Of a stretch of 35,295 nucleotides of DNA, positions 1 to 8,346 are shown one piece after another. The position numbers were made by a program, and so were the translations under genes. This stretch comes from an uncultured Lachnospiraceae bacterium (GTDB lineage: Bacteria; Bacillota; Clostridia; Lachnospirales; Lachnospiraceae). The stretch's first letter is position 1. Each line of letters begins with the position of its first letter. The stretch lies in the NCBI GenBank assembly GCA_947630025.1, contig CANRFZ010000023.1, positions 1 to 35,295 of the forward strand, given 5' to 3'. The notes under the pieces were generated by a model. It saw only the letters and a list, made by a program, of their open reading frames with translations. It searched no databases and was not told the origin of the DNA.

Positions 1-188
1 GGCAGCCTGCTTCTAGAGAATTGCTCCGCAATTCTCCCAGAATAATACCTTTTACCGGCATCAGAGAAGGAAATACAGAGAAGCAGGCTCGGCAGCCTGC
101 TTCTAGAGAATTGCTCCGCAATTCTCCCAGAATAATACCTTTTACCGGCATCAGAGAAGGAAATACAAGAGAAGCAGGCTCGGCAGCC
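1..188. repeat. Tandem 90/91-bp hairpin-rich repeat, two copies plus a stub
   Basis: Unit 1 is 1-90 and unit 2 is 91-181. They are identical except for one inserted A near 168, and the first seven bases of a third unit follow at 182-188. Each unit holds a perfect 9-bp hairpin (GAGAATTGC / GCAATTCTC around a TCC loop). The junction 79-104 forms a perfect 11-bp hairpin (AGAAGCAGGCT / AGCCTGCTTCT around CGGC). The array reaches the window edge, so more copies may lie to the left. An open frame runs through it and yields a duplicated peptide, but this is better read as a noncoding interspersed repeat. Confidence 0.9.
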
Positions 189-222
189 CAGTCCCACCCC
201 TGCCGGCAGAGAAGGAGCGCAT

Positions 223-1329
223 ATGTCTAAGGTAATCAGGCTGATCAGATATGACCCCGTTCTTACGATTGCTGCGCTGGCGGCACTCATAAGCTGTTTT
301 TTTGTACCGCCCGACAGGTGCTATCCGGGCTACATCGACTTCCGCACCATCGTCCTTCTGTACTGCCTGATGACGGTGGTGAGCGGGCTCAGGCGGGCAG
401 GCGCGATGGAGAGTCTCGCACAGGCATTGTGCGCGCGGGCCAAAAGCACCCGCGCCATCGGCGTCTTTCTCGTAGGATTGTGCTTTTTCAGCTCTATGCT
501 GATTACCAACGATGTGGCGCTGCTGACCTTTGTGCCGTTTGCGTCAGTGGTGCTCGGCATGGCCGGACGCCGCGAAAGCCTGTGCCGCATGACGGTGCTG
601 CAGACCGCTGCGGCCAATCTGGGGAGTATGCTCACGCCGGTGGGAAATCCCCAGAACCTGTACCTGTATTCACATTACGGCATGAGCCTTGGCGCTTTTT
701 TCTCGGCGACGTTTCCGTTATGGCTTCTGAGTCTTGCGGGCTGCATGGCCGGCTGCCTGCTGCTGCCAAAGACTGCGATCGATGTATCTTTCAGCGTAAA
801 ACCGGCGCTGAACCGGAAGATGCTCGCGCTATATACCGCACTTTTTGCCGTATGCCTGCTGACGGTGGTGCGCATCCTGCCATGGCCCGCGCTGCTATTC
901 TGTGTCATTCTGGCGGGGCTTGTCTTTGAGCGGAAGGGGCTGCTGGAAGCGGATTTCCTGCTGCTGCTTACGTTCGCGGCTTTCTTTGTATTTGCGGGCA
1001 ATCTGGCGCGCATCGGCGCGGTCAGCAGGCTGCTTGGCCGTCTGCTGGACGGCAGGGAATATCTGCTCTCGCTCCTGACCAGCCAGATCATCAGCAACGT
1101 TCCCGCGGCGCTGCTCCTGTCGGAATTTACCGACAACGCACGGGCGCTGCTGCAAGGCATCAACGTGGGCGGTCTGGGAACTCCCATCGCGAGTCTGGCC
1201 AGCCTGATCAGTCTGAAAATATATGCCCGCACGGACAGTCCGCACATCGGGAGATTTCTGCTGGAATTTACCGCAGTAAGCGCGGTTCTGCTGCTCGTCC
1301 TGTCGGCGGGGCGCGCCCTGCTCGGATAA
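223..1329 (+). CDS. ArsB/NhaD-superfamily anion permease (citrate-transporter-like)
   Basis: Predicted polytopic membrane transporter of 368 residues, made almost entirely of hydrophobic segments separated by short polar loops. The segment LTPVGNPQNLYLY near residues 138-150 is the characteristic re-entrant motif of the ArsB/NhaD and SLC13-like ion transporter superfamily. A second, weaker equivalent (LTSQIISNVPAALLL) lies in the C-terminal half, fitting the usual two-fold pseudo-repeat. It probably moves an anion such as a carboxylate, or sodium ions; the substrate cannot be read from the sequence. The start is supported by AGAAGGAG 5-6 bases upstream. It is followed after 81 bp by an NhaC-type antiporter on the same strand. 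No promoter is evident in the 34 bp between it and the upstream repeats. Confidence 0.82.
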   Translation: MSKVIRLIRYDPVLTIAALAALISCFFVPPDRCYPGYIDFRTIVLLYCLMTVVSGLRRAGAMESLAQALCARAKSTRAIGVFLVGLCFFSSMLITNDVALLTFVPFASVVLGMAGRRESLCRMTVLQTAAANLGSMLTPVGNPQNLYLYSHYGMSLGAFFSATFPLWLLSLAGCMAGCLLLPKTAIDVSFSVKPALNRKMLALYTALFAVCLLTVVRILPWPALLFCVILAGLVFERKGLLEADFLLLLTFAAFFVFAGNLARIGAVSRLLGRLLDGREYLLSLLTSQIISNVPAALLLSEFTDNARALLQGINVGGLGTPIASLASLISLKIYARTDSPHIGRFLLEFTAVSAVLLLVLSAGRALLG

Positions 1330-1410
1330 CTCCGGGCAGGATGATATCAATCGGAAAAACGGGAAATCGGGAAACCGTATTTTCATCCGAAACAAGGAGG
1401 AAACCGATCA

Positions 1411-3096
1411 ATGACTTCGCAAATGCCTTTTCGCAATAAGAAATGGATCAAATATAGCCTGACCGTCCTCGCAGCCGCGGCGCTGGCGGCCCTGTGCGTC
1501 ATAACCGCAAGGACGCCTTCCACTGCCGGCGAGGGGCACATCCCGCTGGGCTATGAAAGCGCGTTGTCGCTTCTCCCGCCCTTTATCGCCATCGCGCTGG
1601 CCCTGCTCACCAAGGAAGTTTACTTCTCCCTGTTCATGGGGATTCTGGCGGGCGGACTGCTCTACGCCCACGGCAATCTGGAACTGACGCTCAACACCAT
1701 CCTCTACAACGAGGACGGCGGTTTCATCCCGAATATCGCCTCGGTGCAGAACGCCAGCATCTTAGTGTTTGTGGTGCTATTGGGCTCGCTGGTGGCCATG
1801 ATGAACAAGGCGGGCGGCTCCGCCGCATTCGGGCGCTGGGTGTCCGGCAGGATCAAAACGCGGGTGGGCGTCCAACTGGCCACCATCCTTCTGGGCATCC
1901 TGATCTTTGTGGACGACGGTTTTAACTGTATGACGGTGGGCTCCGTCATCCGCCCTGTCACCGACAGGCACCGCATTTCCCGCGCGAAGCTGGCGTATCT
2001 GATCGACGCCACCGCCGCGCCGATCTGCATTATTGCGCCTATTTCGAGCTGGGCCGCCGCAGTGACTTATTCAGTGCCCGCCGATTCGGGGATCAACGGG
2101 TTTGAAATGTTTCTCAGGACGATCCCCTATAACTTCTATGCGCTGGGCACGATCGTGATGATGCTGCTCATCGTCACGCTGAAACTGGACTATGGCCCGA
2201 TGCGGCTCCACGAGGAGAACGCCATGCGGGGAGACCTCTTTACCACGCCCGACCGCCCTTATCAGGACGCGGATGACGCGGTGCCGTCCTCGCTGGGCAG
2301 AGTCACGGATCTGGTGCTGCCGGTGGTGGTTCTTATTTGTTCCTGTATCATTGGGATTGTCTACACCGGAGGATTTTTTGACGGCGTAGGCTTCATAGAC
2401 GCCTTTGCCAACTCCAATTCCGCGATGGGACTGGTGTTCGGCAGTCTGGTGGCGGTGATCTTTACGTTTTTCCTCTATATGTGCCGCGGCGTGATATCGT
2501 TCGGCGATTTTATGGAATGTTTTCCCGCGGGGTTCCGCTCCATGTGCGCGCCCATGATTATTCTGGTGATGGCATGGAACCTGTCCGGCATGACCGGGCT
2601 TCTGGGCGCCGACGCCTACATCCACGATCTGACGGCGGCCACCGCGGGGGAAATCAAAATTTTCCTGCCCTGCATTATCTTTGTGATCGCGGTCTTTCTG
2701 GCATTTTCCACAGGCACGAGCTGGGGAACGTTCTCGATCCTGATCCCCATCGTGTGCAGCGTGTTTGCGGGCTCTGACGAAATGCTGACGATCTCCATCG
2801 CGGCCTGTCTGTCCGGCGCCGTGTGCGGCGACCACTGCTCCCCGATCTCCGACACCACGATCATGGCCTCCGCTGGCGCGCACTCCAACCATGTCAACCA
2901 TGTGGTGACACAGATGCCTTATGCGTTTACCTGCGCCGGCGTCTGCGCGGTGGGTTATCTGATCGCGGGGCTGATGGGCTATTCTATGGGAAATGCCAGG
3001 GCGCTTTTGTCCCTGCCGATTACGCTGCTTCTGCTGGCCGCGGTTCTCTTTGCCGCCAGCGGCCTCTCCAAACGCCGCCGGGCAGGGAAAGGCTGA
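1411..3096 (+). CDS. NhaC-family Na+/H+ antiporter
   Basis: A 561-residue membrane protein of the NhaC/MleN type (COG1757 in my recollection), with about a dozen hydrophobic segments. Family features include PPFIAIALALLTKEV at the first core helix, ILIFVDDGFNCMTVGSVIRP around residues 165-185, and the C-terminal stretch FSTGTSWGTFSILIPI followed by GAVCGDHCSPISDTTIMAS, the most conserved part of the family. The likely role is exchange of sodium against protons, or of an organic acid pair as in malate/lactate antiport. The start is set by AAGGAGG nine bases before the ATG. It ends in a basic tail (SKRRRAGKG) and is convergent with the tryptophan transporter; the 51 bp between them shows no clear terminator. 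Confidence 0.88.
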   Translation: MTSQMPFRNKKWIKYSLTVLAAAALAALCVITARTPSTAGEGHIPLGYESALSLLPPFIAIALALLTKEVYFSLFMGILAGGLLYAHGNLELTLNTILYNEDGGFIPNIASVQNASILVFVVLLGSLVAMMNKAGGSAAFGRWVSGRIKTRVGVQLATILLGILIFVDDGFNCMTVGSVIRPVTDRHRISRAKLAYLIDATAAPICIIAPISSWAAAVTYSVPADSGINGFEMFLRTIPYNFYALGTIVMMLLIVTLKLDYGPMRLHEENAMRGDLFTTPDRPYQDADDAVPSSLGRVTDLVLPVVVLICSCIIGIVYTGGFFDGVGFIDAFANSNSAMGLVFGSLVAVIFTFFLYMCRGVISFGDFMECFPAGFRSMCAPMIILVMAWNLSGMTGLLGADAYIHDLTAATAGEIKIFLPCIIFVIAVFLAFSTGTSWGTFSILIPIVCSVFAGSDEMLTISIAACLSGAVCGDHCSPISDTTIMASAGAHSNHVNHVVTQMPYAFTCAGVCAVGYLIAGLMGYSMGNARALLSLPITLLLLAAVLFAASGLSKRRRAGKG

Positions 3097-3147
3097 CGTC
3101 CGCCGCCTGCCTGCGCCGTCTGCCTCCGGCTTACTCCTTGTTACGTC

Positions 3148-3948
3148 TCAGCTCAGCAGGATTCTGTCCACATCGAGCTGCCTGCCCGCCTGCTTCCGGA
3201 ACTCATCCAGCAGGCCGTCCACGGTCATATGATCCCGCTCGCTGCCTCGGATGTCCAGAACAATGCGGCCTCCGTCCATCATCAGCGTGCGGTTCCCCAG
3301 CTCCAGCGCCTGATGCATATTGTGCGTCACCATCAGACAGGTGATCCGGCGTTCCGCCACGATCCGCCGCGTCAGCGCCAGCACCTTTTCCGCCGTGGCG
3401 GGGTCCAGCGCCGCCGTGTGCTCATCCAGCAGAAGCAGCTTGGGCGTCACCACCGTCGCCATCAATAGCGTCAGCGCCTGTCTCTGTCCGCCGGAGAGCA
3501 GTCCCACCGGCTGCTTCATGCGATCTTCCAGCCCCATGTCAAGCTGCGCGAGCTGCTCCCGGAACATCTGCTTCTCCCTGCCGCTTATTCTGCTGAAATA
3601 CGCATGGGGCGGTGTGGACGCGCGCAGATAGGCGAGGGCCATATTTTCCTCGATCGTCATATGCGGCGCGGAGCCCTTTAACGGGTCCTGAAAGAGATGT
3701 CCGATCACCTTGCTCCTGCTATGCTCTCTGCGGAACGTGATGTCCTCCCCGGCCAGAACGATGCGCCCCTCGTCCACATAAAAAGCGCCTGTTATTGCAT
3801 TGAAAAGCGTGCTCTTGCCAGCGCCGTTGCTGCCGACGATGGTGGCGAAATCGCCGTCCTCCAGCTCCAGACTGACATGGTCCAGCGCTTTCTTCTCATT
3901 CACCGTTCCGGGGTTAAATGTCTTAGAGATCCCTCTTAACGTCAGCAT
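3148..3948 (-). CDS. trpZ: ABC transporter ATPase of the tryptophan TrpXYZ system
   Basis: A 266-residue cytoplasmic ATPase that would power the permease encoded just upstream. Visible motifs are Walker A GSNGAGKST (residues 39-47), the signature LLSGGQRQALTLLMA, Walker B LLLLDEHTAALDP, and the switch histidine in LMVTHNMHQAL. The DEHTAALDP form is usual for ATPases paired with ABC_sub_bind lipoproteins. The ATG overlaps the end of the permease gene by 7 bp, so translation is probably coupled. The assignment to tryptophan comes from the Trp-specific T-box leader of this operon, not from the ATPase itself. It is the last gene of the unit. Confidence 0.85.
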   Translation of the reverse strand: MLTLRGISKTFNPGTVNEKKALDHVSLELEDGDFATIVGSNGAGKSTLFNAITGAFYVDEGRIVLAGEDITFRREHSRSKVIGHLFQDPLKGSAPHMTIEENMALAYLRASTPPHAYFSRISGREKQMFREQLAQLDMGLEDRMKQPVGLLSGGQRQALTLLMATVVTPKLLLLDEHTAALDPATAEKVLALTRRIVAERRITCLMVTHNMHQALELGNRTLMMDGGRIVLDIRGSERDHMTVDGLLDEFRKQAGRQLDVDRILLS

Positions 3949-4889
3949 TCTCCGTCACCGTCCTCTCCGTCCGCAGGCGCGGGGAGCCTGCGCAGCCGAT
4001 AAAAAGATGCCTTCCCCTTTAAATACGGAAAAGCGATGGCAAACGCCACGATCAGCGCGGAGACTAACTTCAGGCACTCCGCCGGAACGCTGAGCCGCAG
4101 CGCCACCGCCACGATAAAGCGATACAGGCAGCTTCCTAAAATCACGCCGATTACTTTTTTGAACATACCGCCCCTGCCGATGATTGTCTCGCCGATGATC
4201 AGGCTGGCCAGCGCGATGGTCACCATGCCGGTTCCCAGATTGATATCGCAGGATTTCTGGTACTGCGCCAGCACCGCGCCGGACAGGGCCGTGAGCGAAT
4301 TGGCTACGCAGAGCCCTACGGTAATCGTCACCACTGGATTGATGCTGGAGGCTCTGACCATATACTCGTTGTCGCCCGTCGCGCGGATGGACAGGCCCAG
4401 TCTGGTGTTTAGAAACCAAGATAAAATAACACCAATTATTATTACGAGGGCGGCCACGATGATAATCTTGTGCCAGTCCGCGTACCATACCGCGTCGGAT
4501 ACGTCCTTGGCCAGACTGAACAGTGTGTCGCAGCCAAAAAGGTTCACGTTGGACGAAAAATCCATCACCGCGATATTGACGGTATATAGCCCCGTGTTCA
4601 CGATGATGCCCGCCAGAATCGACGGCACGCCCATCCGCGTCTGCAGAAACGCCGTCACAAACCCCGAACAGATACCGGCGGCCATCGCCGCGGGGAACGC
4701 CAGAAACGGATGCCCCGCGATGGTGACCACGGCCCCCACGGAGCAGCCCAGCGTGAAGCAGCCGTCCGTGGACAAGTCCGCGATATTTAAAATGCTAAAG
4801 GAAAGAAACAACGCCAGCGCCACAAGGGAATAGATACATCCCAGCTCCAGCGCGCTCTGTACGATCGACAAGGTAAACAACGAACCCAT
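3942..4889 (-). CDS. trpY: ABC transporter permease of the tryptophan TrpXYZ system
   Basis: A 315-residue integral membrane protein with 8-9 hydrophobic helices, of the branched-chain-amino-acid permease type (BPD_transp_2). The segment LSFSILNIADLSTDGCFTLG near the N-terminus and SLIIGETIIGRGGMFKKVIG in the second half are typical of permeases that travel with ABC_sub_bind lipoproteins. A basic, proline-rich tail ends the protein. AGGAGG lies 5 bases before the ATG, and the gene starts 9 bp after the lipoprotein stop codon. It would form the membrane channel and dock with the following ATPase. The substrate is inferred from the T-box. Confidence 0.87.
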   Translation of the reverse strand: MGSLFTLSIVQSALELGCIYSLVALALFLSFSILNIADLSTDGCFTLGCSVGAVVTIAGHPFLAFPAAMAAGICSGFVTAFLQTRMGVPSILAGIIVNTGLYTVNIAVMDFSSNVNLFGCDTLFSLAKDVSDAVWYADWHKIIIVAALVIIIGVILSWFLNTRLGLSIRATGDNEYMVRASSINPVVTITVGLCVANSLTALSGAVLAQYQKSCDINLGTGMVTIALASLIIGETIIGRGGMFKKVIGVILGSCLYRFIVAVALRLSVPAECLKLVSALIVAFAIAFPYLKGKASFYRLRRLPAPADGEDGDGEC

Positions 4890-4898
4890 ACAAACCTC

Positions 4899-5942
4899 CT
4901 ACTGCTCAAACTCTTTCGCCGTGGTGATCTCCTTTAATTCCTCACACATACCGGAGAAAACGCTGTAGTCGATCCCCAGCGCCTGCGCCGTCTCGGTGTT
5001 GACCGTTGCGATGCCGTTGTCCAACGTGACCACGGGCGTCTTGGCCGGGTCCGCGCCGTTGACCAGAATATCCGCGACGATGTCCGCGGTAGCCGTTCCC
5101 AGATCGGAATAGTTGACGCCGTAGCCCAGGAACGCGCCGTTCAACGCAAAGGAATCCGCCCCGCAGTAATGGGGAATCCCCGCATCGATAAACTTCTCAT
5201 AGATCGCCAGCTCCGCCGTCATAATCGTATTGTCGGTGGGCGTAAAGACCGCCTCCGCGCCCGCCGCCACGAGTGCGTCCGCCGCCAGCGAGACTTCGTC
5301 GTTGGTCGTTCCGGTCTTCTCTACGACCTCCACGCCCCGCTCCTCGCAATACGCTTTGGCGGTCTCCACAGGCAGTTTCGAGGCATCCTCGCTCTTACTG
5401 TAGAGCAGGCCCAGCGTCTTGATATCGGGGTTGGCCGCAAAGATCAGATCCATCACCGCCTCCGTGTTCAGCGCGTCGGACGTACCCGTGATATTGGAGC
5501 CGGGAGCGTCCATGCTTGCCGCCAGACCGGAACCCACAGGATCGGAAACCGCCGAAAAGACTACCGGAATCTTATTTTCCTCGGTGGCGTTCTGCATGAT
5601 CATGGCCGCCGGCGTCGCGATGGGAACGATCACGTCCACTTCGGAAGCGACCAGCTCCGCGGCGATCTGGTTGAGGACGGTGGAATCCGCCTGTCCGTTA
5701 TAGGTATAGTCGCCGTAGTCAAAGGTAACGCCGTACTCTACGCCCTTGGCGTCCAGCTCTTTTTCGATGGCGGCCTCGATCTGGTTGAGGGAGGCGTCGT
5801 CCACGAACTGCACGATGCCTACCTTATAGGTTTTCCCGGACGCGCCGCCGGCATTCTCCGCGCCGTCTCCGCCGCCGCAGCCGCATACCGCAGCCGCAAT
5901 CATAACGCTTGTTATCAATGTTGCCAATCCTCTTTTTTTCAT
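4899..5942 (-). CDS. trpX: Tryptophan ABC transporter substrate-binding lipoprotein
   Basis: A 347-residue exported lipoprotein of the ABC_sub_bind family (DUF534). The N-terminus has MKKR followed by a hydrophobic stretch and a lipobox-like AAVCGCGG, with Cys20 or Cys22 as the lipidation site. A Gly-rich linker precedes the mature domain, which starts at KTYKVGIVQFVDDASLNQIE. VDVIVPIATPAAM and PVVFSAVSDPVGSG are family blocks. The start at 5942 is chosen because AAGGAGG sits 5 bases upstream and the signal peptide begins there; a longer frame to 6131 would run through the T-box leader. First gene of the operon. The UGG specifier in the leader makes tryptophan (or a close precursor) the likely ligand. 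Confidence 0.9.
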   Translation of the reverse strand: MKKRGLATLITSVMIAAAVCGCGGGDGAENAGGASGKTYKVGIVQFVDDASLNQIEAAIEKELDAKGVEYGVTFDYGDYTYNGQADSTVLNQIAAELVASEVDVIVPIATPAAMIMQNATEENKIPVVFSAVSDPVGSGLAASMDAPGSNITGTSDALNTEAVMDLIFAANPDIKTLGLLYSKSEDASKLPVETAKAYCEERGVEVVEKTGTTNDEVSLAADALVAAGAEAVFTPTDNTIMTAELAIYEKFIDAGIPHYCGADSFALNGAFLGYGVNYSDLGTATADIVADILVNGADPAKTPVVTLDNGIATVNTETAQALGIDYSVFSGMCEELKEITTAKEFEQ

Positions 5943-6003
5943 AATGTCCTCCTTCTCCATGAAAATGTGGAAAGCTGAAAATAAAATATAATAATAAAAT
6001 AAT

Positions 6004-6035
6004 AAAAAACCGCCCCAGACAACGATCTGAGACGG
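6004..6035 (-). terminator. Rho-independent terminator of the T-box leader
   Basis: On the minus strand CCGTCTCAGA pairs with TCTGGGGCGG (10 bp including two G-U pairs) around a six-base loop, followed by six Ts. It lies 62 bp before the trpX start and directly after the T-box sequence, so it is the regulated attenuator. Confidence 0.92.
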
Positions 6036-6317
6036 TAATAAACGGAAGTTATTATCGCGGTGCCACTCAATTTGGCGCATCAAAAAGATGCTTCCCACTC
6101 TGCCCCATACACCGTATGCGGACGCATACACGATACAGGCCGCGGGGATAACGGGCGCGGTTCCCGCCGGCTCCTACTGCGGTTTCAGGCCGGCCTCAAA
6201 AGTCCATTCAAAACAGTCTATGCGCCGCTTCCCACCATACGCGGCTCTCTGTGCCAATCGTCCTGTTTCTACTATTCTTTCTCACAGGTTTGTTCTTATG
6301 CCATAGCATCTTCATTT
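6004..6317 (-). promoter_or_regulatory. T-box riboswitch, tryptophan (UGG) specifier
   Basis: A roughly 310-nt leader with the landmarks of a T-box. The conserved T-box core GTGGCACCGCG lies at 6056-6066 (minus strand), followed by the terminator. Upstream, the Stem I distal region reads AGAGAGCCGC...GGGAAGCGGC. The specifier region reads GAATGGACTTTTGAG, placing a UGG Trp codon at 6204-6206 just before the conserved ACTTTTGAG. In established T-box mechanism, uncharged tRNA pairs with the specifier and stabilises the antiterminator, so the transporter is expressed when charged tRNA-Trp is scarce. Other in-register triplets (GAA, GGA) are less consistent with the usual specifier position. Confidence 0.93.
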
Positions 6318-6323
6318 TTCATT

Positions 6324-6352
6324 AAGATAACCCAACCGCGCCGGAATGTCAA
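6324..6352 (-). promoter_or_regulatory. Sigma-A promoter of the trpXYZ T-box operon
   Basis: On the minus strand TTGACA (6347-6352) is separated by 17 bp from TATCTT (6324-6329). Transcription should start near 6317, right before T-box Stem I. Confidence 0.85.
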
Positions 6353-6360
6353 TACTTAAT

Positions 6361-6393
6361 TTCGGTAAATTCCGGCAATTCCGGTAAATTCCA
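6361..6393. repeat. Short direct repeats upstream of the trpXYZ promoter
   Basis: Read on the minus strand, three near-copies of GGAATTTACC (the middle one is GGAATTGCC) follow one another at roughly helical spacing. A partial GAAATT then sits about 8 bp upstream of the -35 box. This could be an A/T-rich upstream promoter element, a repeated protein site, or chance repetition. Confidence 0.55.
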
Positions 6394-6548
6394 TAAAAAA
6401 CAATAGCTTTTTTGCGGCGGAAAGGGTAAAATATTGGATGTACCGAAAACTTCCGGTCCGCAGTTACAGGCCCGGATCATGCCGAGCGGCCTGCGGACAG
6501 GAGCCGGATCTTGTGAGCAATAGCCCGCGGCATCTGAGGAGCACAATC

Positions 6549-7385
6549 ATGAAACTGGATATGCACTGCCATACAAAAGAAGGCTCTCCCGACGGGAAGA
6601 TCGCCCTGCTTGAAAATATCGAAATCCTGAAGGCGCGCGGCTATCAGGGAATGCTGATCACCGACCACGATTCCTACAAGGCCTGCCGCTACTATGCCGG
6701 CCTGCGGTCCAAGCCGGAGGATTTCGTCGTGTTAAAGGGAATCGAGTACGATACGATCGACGCCGGCCACATACTGATCATCATGCCTTCCGACGTGAAG
6801 CTGCCGATTCTGGAGCTGCGGGGGCTGCCCGTGCTCCTGCTGATCGAGCTGGTGCACCACTACGGCGGCATTCTGGGCCCGGCGCACCCGTGCGGCGAGA
6901 AATTCCTCAGTATCTTTCGGACGCTGCGGGGCCGTTGGGCGGATTTGATCTACCCTAAGTTTGACTTTATCGAAGGCTACAACGCCTGCGAGGACACCGA
7001 CTCCAATATGCGCGCGATGTATCTGGCGGATAAGTACGGCCTGCCGTGCTTCGGCGGCAGCGATTCCCACAAGACGGACGGCGCGGGACTCGGCTACACG
7101 CTTCTGCAGGAGGATATCCACAGTGAGACGGAGCTGATCAACTATATCCACTCCGGCAAATCCACCGTGGCGGGCGGCGTCCACAACGAGCACACGACAC
7201 GATCCAAGCTGGGCAGGGCGAACAAAATCCTTGTTTATTCGTTCTGGTTCTACAACAGGGCCATGGAGCTGATCCATCGCAAGGCCAGAAATCTGGAGCT
7301 GATGAAGCATCAGATCATGGAGAGTTTCTGGGCCGGCAGGCAGCCCCGCTCCCGCTATGTGACACTGGAAAAGCAGCCCAGATGA
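6549..7385 (+). CDS. PHP-domain metal-dependent phosphoesterase
   Basis: A 278-residue cytoplasmic protein of the PHP superfamily. All metal-ligand motifs are visible: DMHCHT near residue 4, TDHDS, GIEYD, GPAHPCGE and GGSDSH. These proteins hydrolyse phosphoesters such as histidinol phosphate, 3',5'-bisphosphonucleotides or RNA ends; which applies here cannot be told. The start at 6549 is preferred over an upstream in-frame ATG because GAGGAG lies 7 bases before it and the PHP fold begins at once (MKLDMHCH). The C-terminal 60 residues are basic and rich in aromatic residues, with no motif I recognise. The gene stands alone and converges on the next gene with 9 bp between their stop codons. 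Confidence 0.88.
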   Translation: MKLDMHCHTKEGSPDGKIALLENIEILKARGYQGMLITDHDSYKACRYYAGLRSKPEDFVVLKGIEYDTIDAGHILIIMPSDVKLPILELRGLPVLLLIELVHHYGGILGPAHPCGEKFLSIFRTLRGRWADLIYPKFDFIEGYNACEDTDSNMRAMYLADKYGLPCFGGSDSHKTDGAGLGYTLLQEDIHSETELINYIHSGKSTVAGGVHNEHTTRSKLGRANKILVYSFWFYNRAMELIHRKARNLELMKHQIMESFWAGRQPRSRYVTLEKQPR

Positions 7386-7394
7386 TAACAGTTG

Positions 7395-8327
7395 TTATTC
7401 CTGTGCCGGGCTGCCGCTCTCCTTTTTCTTCTTTCCGGCCGCCATACGTTTCAACTCATCCAGCATCTCGTTGTACTTTCTGGATACCATGGACGGGTTG
7501 TTCCGAATCATATCCCGCTTATAGAAATCCAGAATATCCCGGCCATTGTCCTGCGCTCCCGGATAGCTGCTGAACCTGCCGCGCAGCTCCGCGATCTCCT
7601 CGCGGACGGATGCGCCAAAGGCCGACGGCTTGGACTGGATCGTCTCTTTCAGCCCGCTGAACCGATGTTTCAGTGCACTGCGCAGCTCGCCGAAGCTGAG
7701 CTCTCTCTCCTGCTGCTTCTTCTCGTCGTTGTTAAACGCTATGATAACATCCAGACGCTTCTGCATCCGCTGCATTTCCTCTTTGACGCGCTCCATCTTC
7801 ACGAGAATCACGCGGATATCCAGCGCCGCCTTAAACGCCAGCGTAAAGTCCGTTATGAGGTAGACCGTGAGAAGCGTGGTAATATAAAATAACGGCTGTG
7901 GTGGTATTGACATCACAAAGCGGTCGATGGGATAGTGCAGCACCCGCGTCATCAGCACGGTAAAAAGGCCCCATGTCAGCGTGGAACCAAGGCAGATCTG
8001 CCCCTGAAAATTAAACGGCTGGTTGGAGTAATCCCAATACCTGACTTTAAATAGCGCCTCCATCGTGACGCCGGTCACATATTCCAGCACCGTCGCGCCG
8101 ACGCATCCCGCCACATAAGTCAGCAAAATACTGTCCCGAAACGGCATGGACACTACCAGCATCATGACGGCGCCGCTGCCGTACAACGGCAGGAACGGCC
8201 CGCGCATAAACCCGCGGTTGATCCATTTCTTAGATTTTAACGACACATACGCCGACTCAAAACACCAGCCCAGAAAGCAGTATGTGTAAAAGATGAAAAG
8301 CCACTGCACCGTACTATAGTGAAACAT
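7395..8327 (-). CDS. CmpB-like multi-pass membrane protein (putative ABC transporter type IV family)
   Basis: A 310-residue protein whose N-terminal half has about five hydrophobic helices and matches my memory of the ABC_trans_CmpB family: GWCFESAYVSLKSKKWINRG, FLPLYGSGA, LEYVTGVTMEALFKVRYWDY and FNFQGQICL are its typical blocks. From about residue 185 a charged, helical, probably coiled-coil cytoplasmic tail follows (KMERVKEEMQRMQKRLD), ending in KKKKESG. The start is chosen at the ATG followed by FHYSTVQWLF, with GGGAG 11 bases upstream; a longer frame would enter the gene before it. It follows two CobW-type GTPases on the same strand with a 19-bp gap. Its biochemical role is not established. 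Confidence 0.8.
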   Translation of the reverse strand: MFHYSTVQWLFIFYTYCFLGWCFESAYVSLKSKKWINRGFMRGPFLPLYGSGAVMMLVVSMPFRDSILLTYVAGCVGATVLEYVTGVTMEALFKVRYWDYSNQPFNFQGQICLGSTLTWGLFTVLMTRVLHYPIDRFVMSIPPQPLFYITTLLTVYLITDFTLAFKAALDIRVILVKMERVKEEMQRMQKRLDVIIAFNNDEKKQQERELSFGELRSALKHRFSGLKETIQSKPSAFGASVREEIAELRGRFSSYPGAQDNGRDILDFYKRDMIRNNPSMVSRKYNEMLDELKRMAAGKKKKESGSPAQE

Positions 8328-8346
8328 AACGCAAACTCCCGCACGC

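Noticed and set aside
1..188. Possible CRISPR array
   Set aside because: The units are long, directly abutting and without variable spacers, and no cas genes are present.
21..230. Open frame with a duplicated LLRNSPRIIPFTGIREGNT peptide
   Set aside because: It exists only because the 90-bp repeat has no stop in this frame. There is no ribosome site, and the frame is broken by the single-base difference in the second unit.
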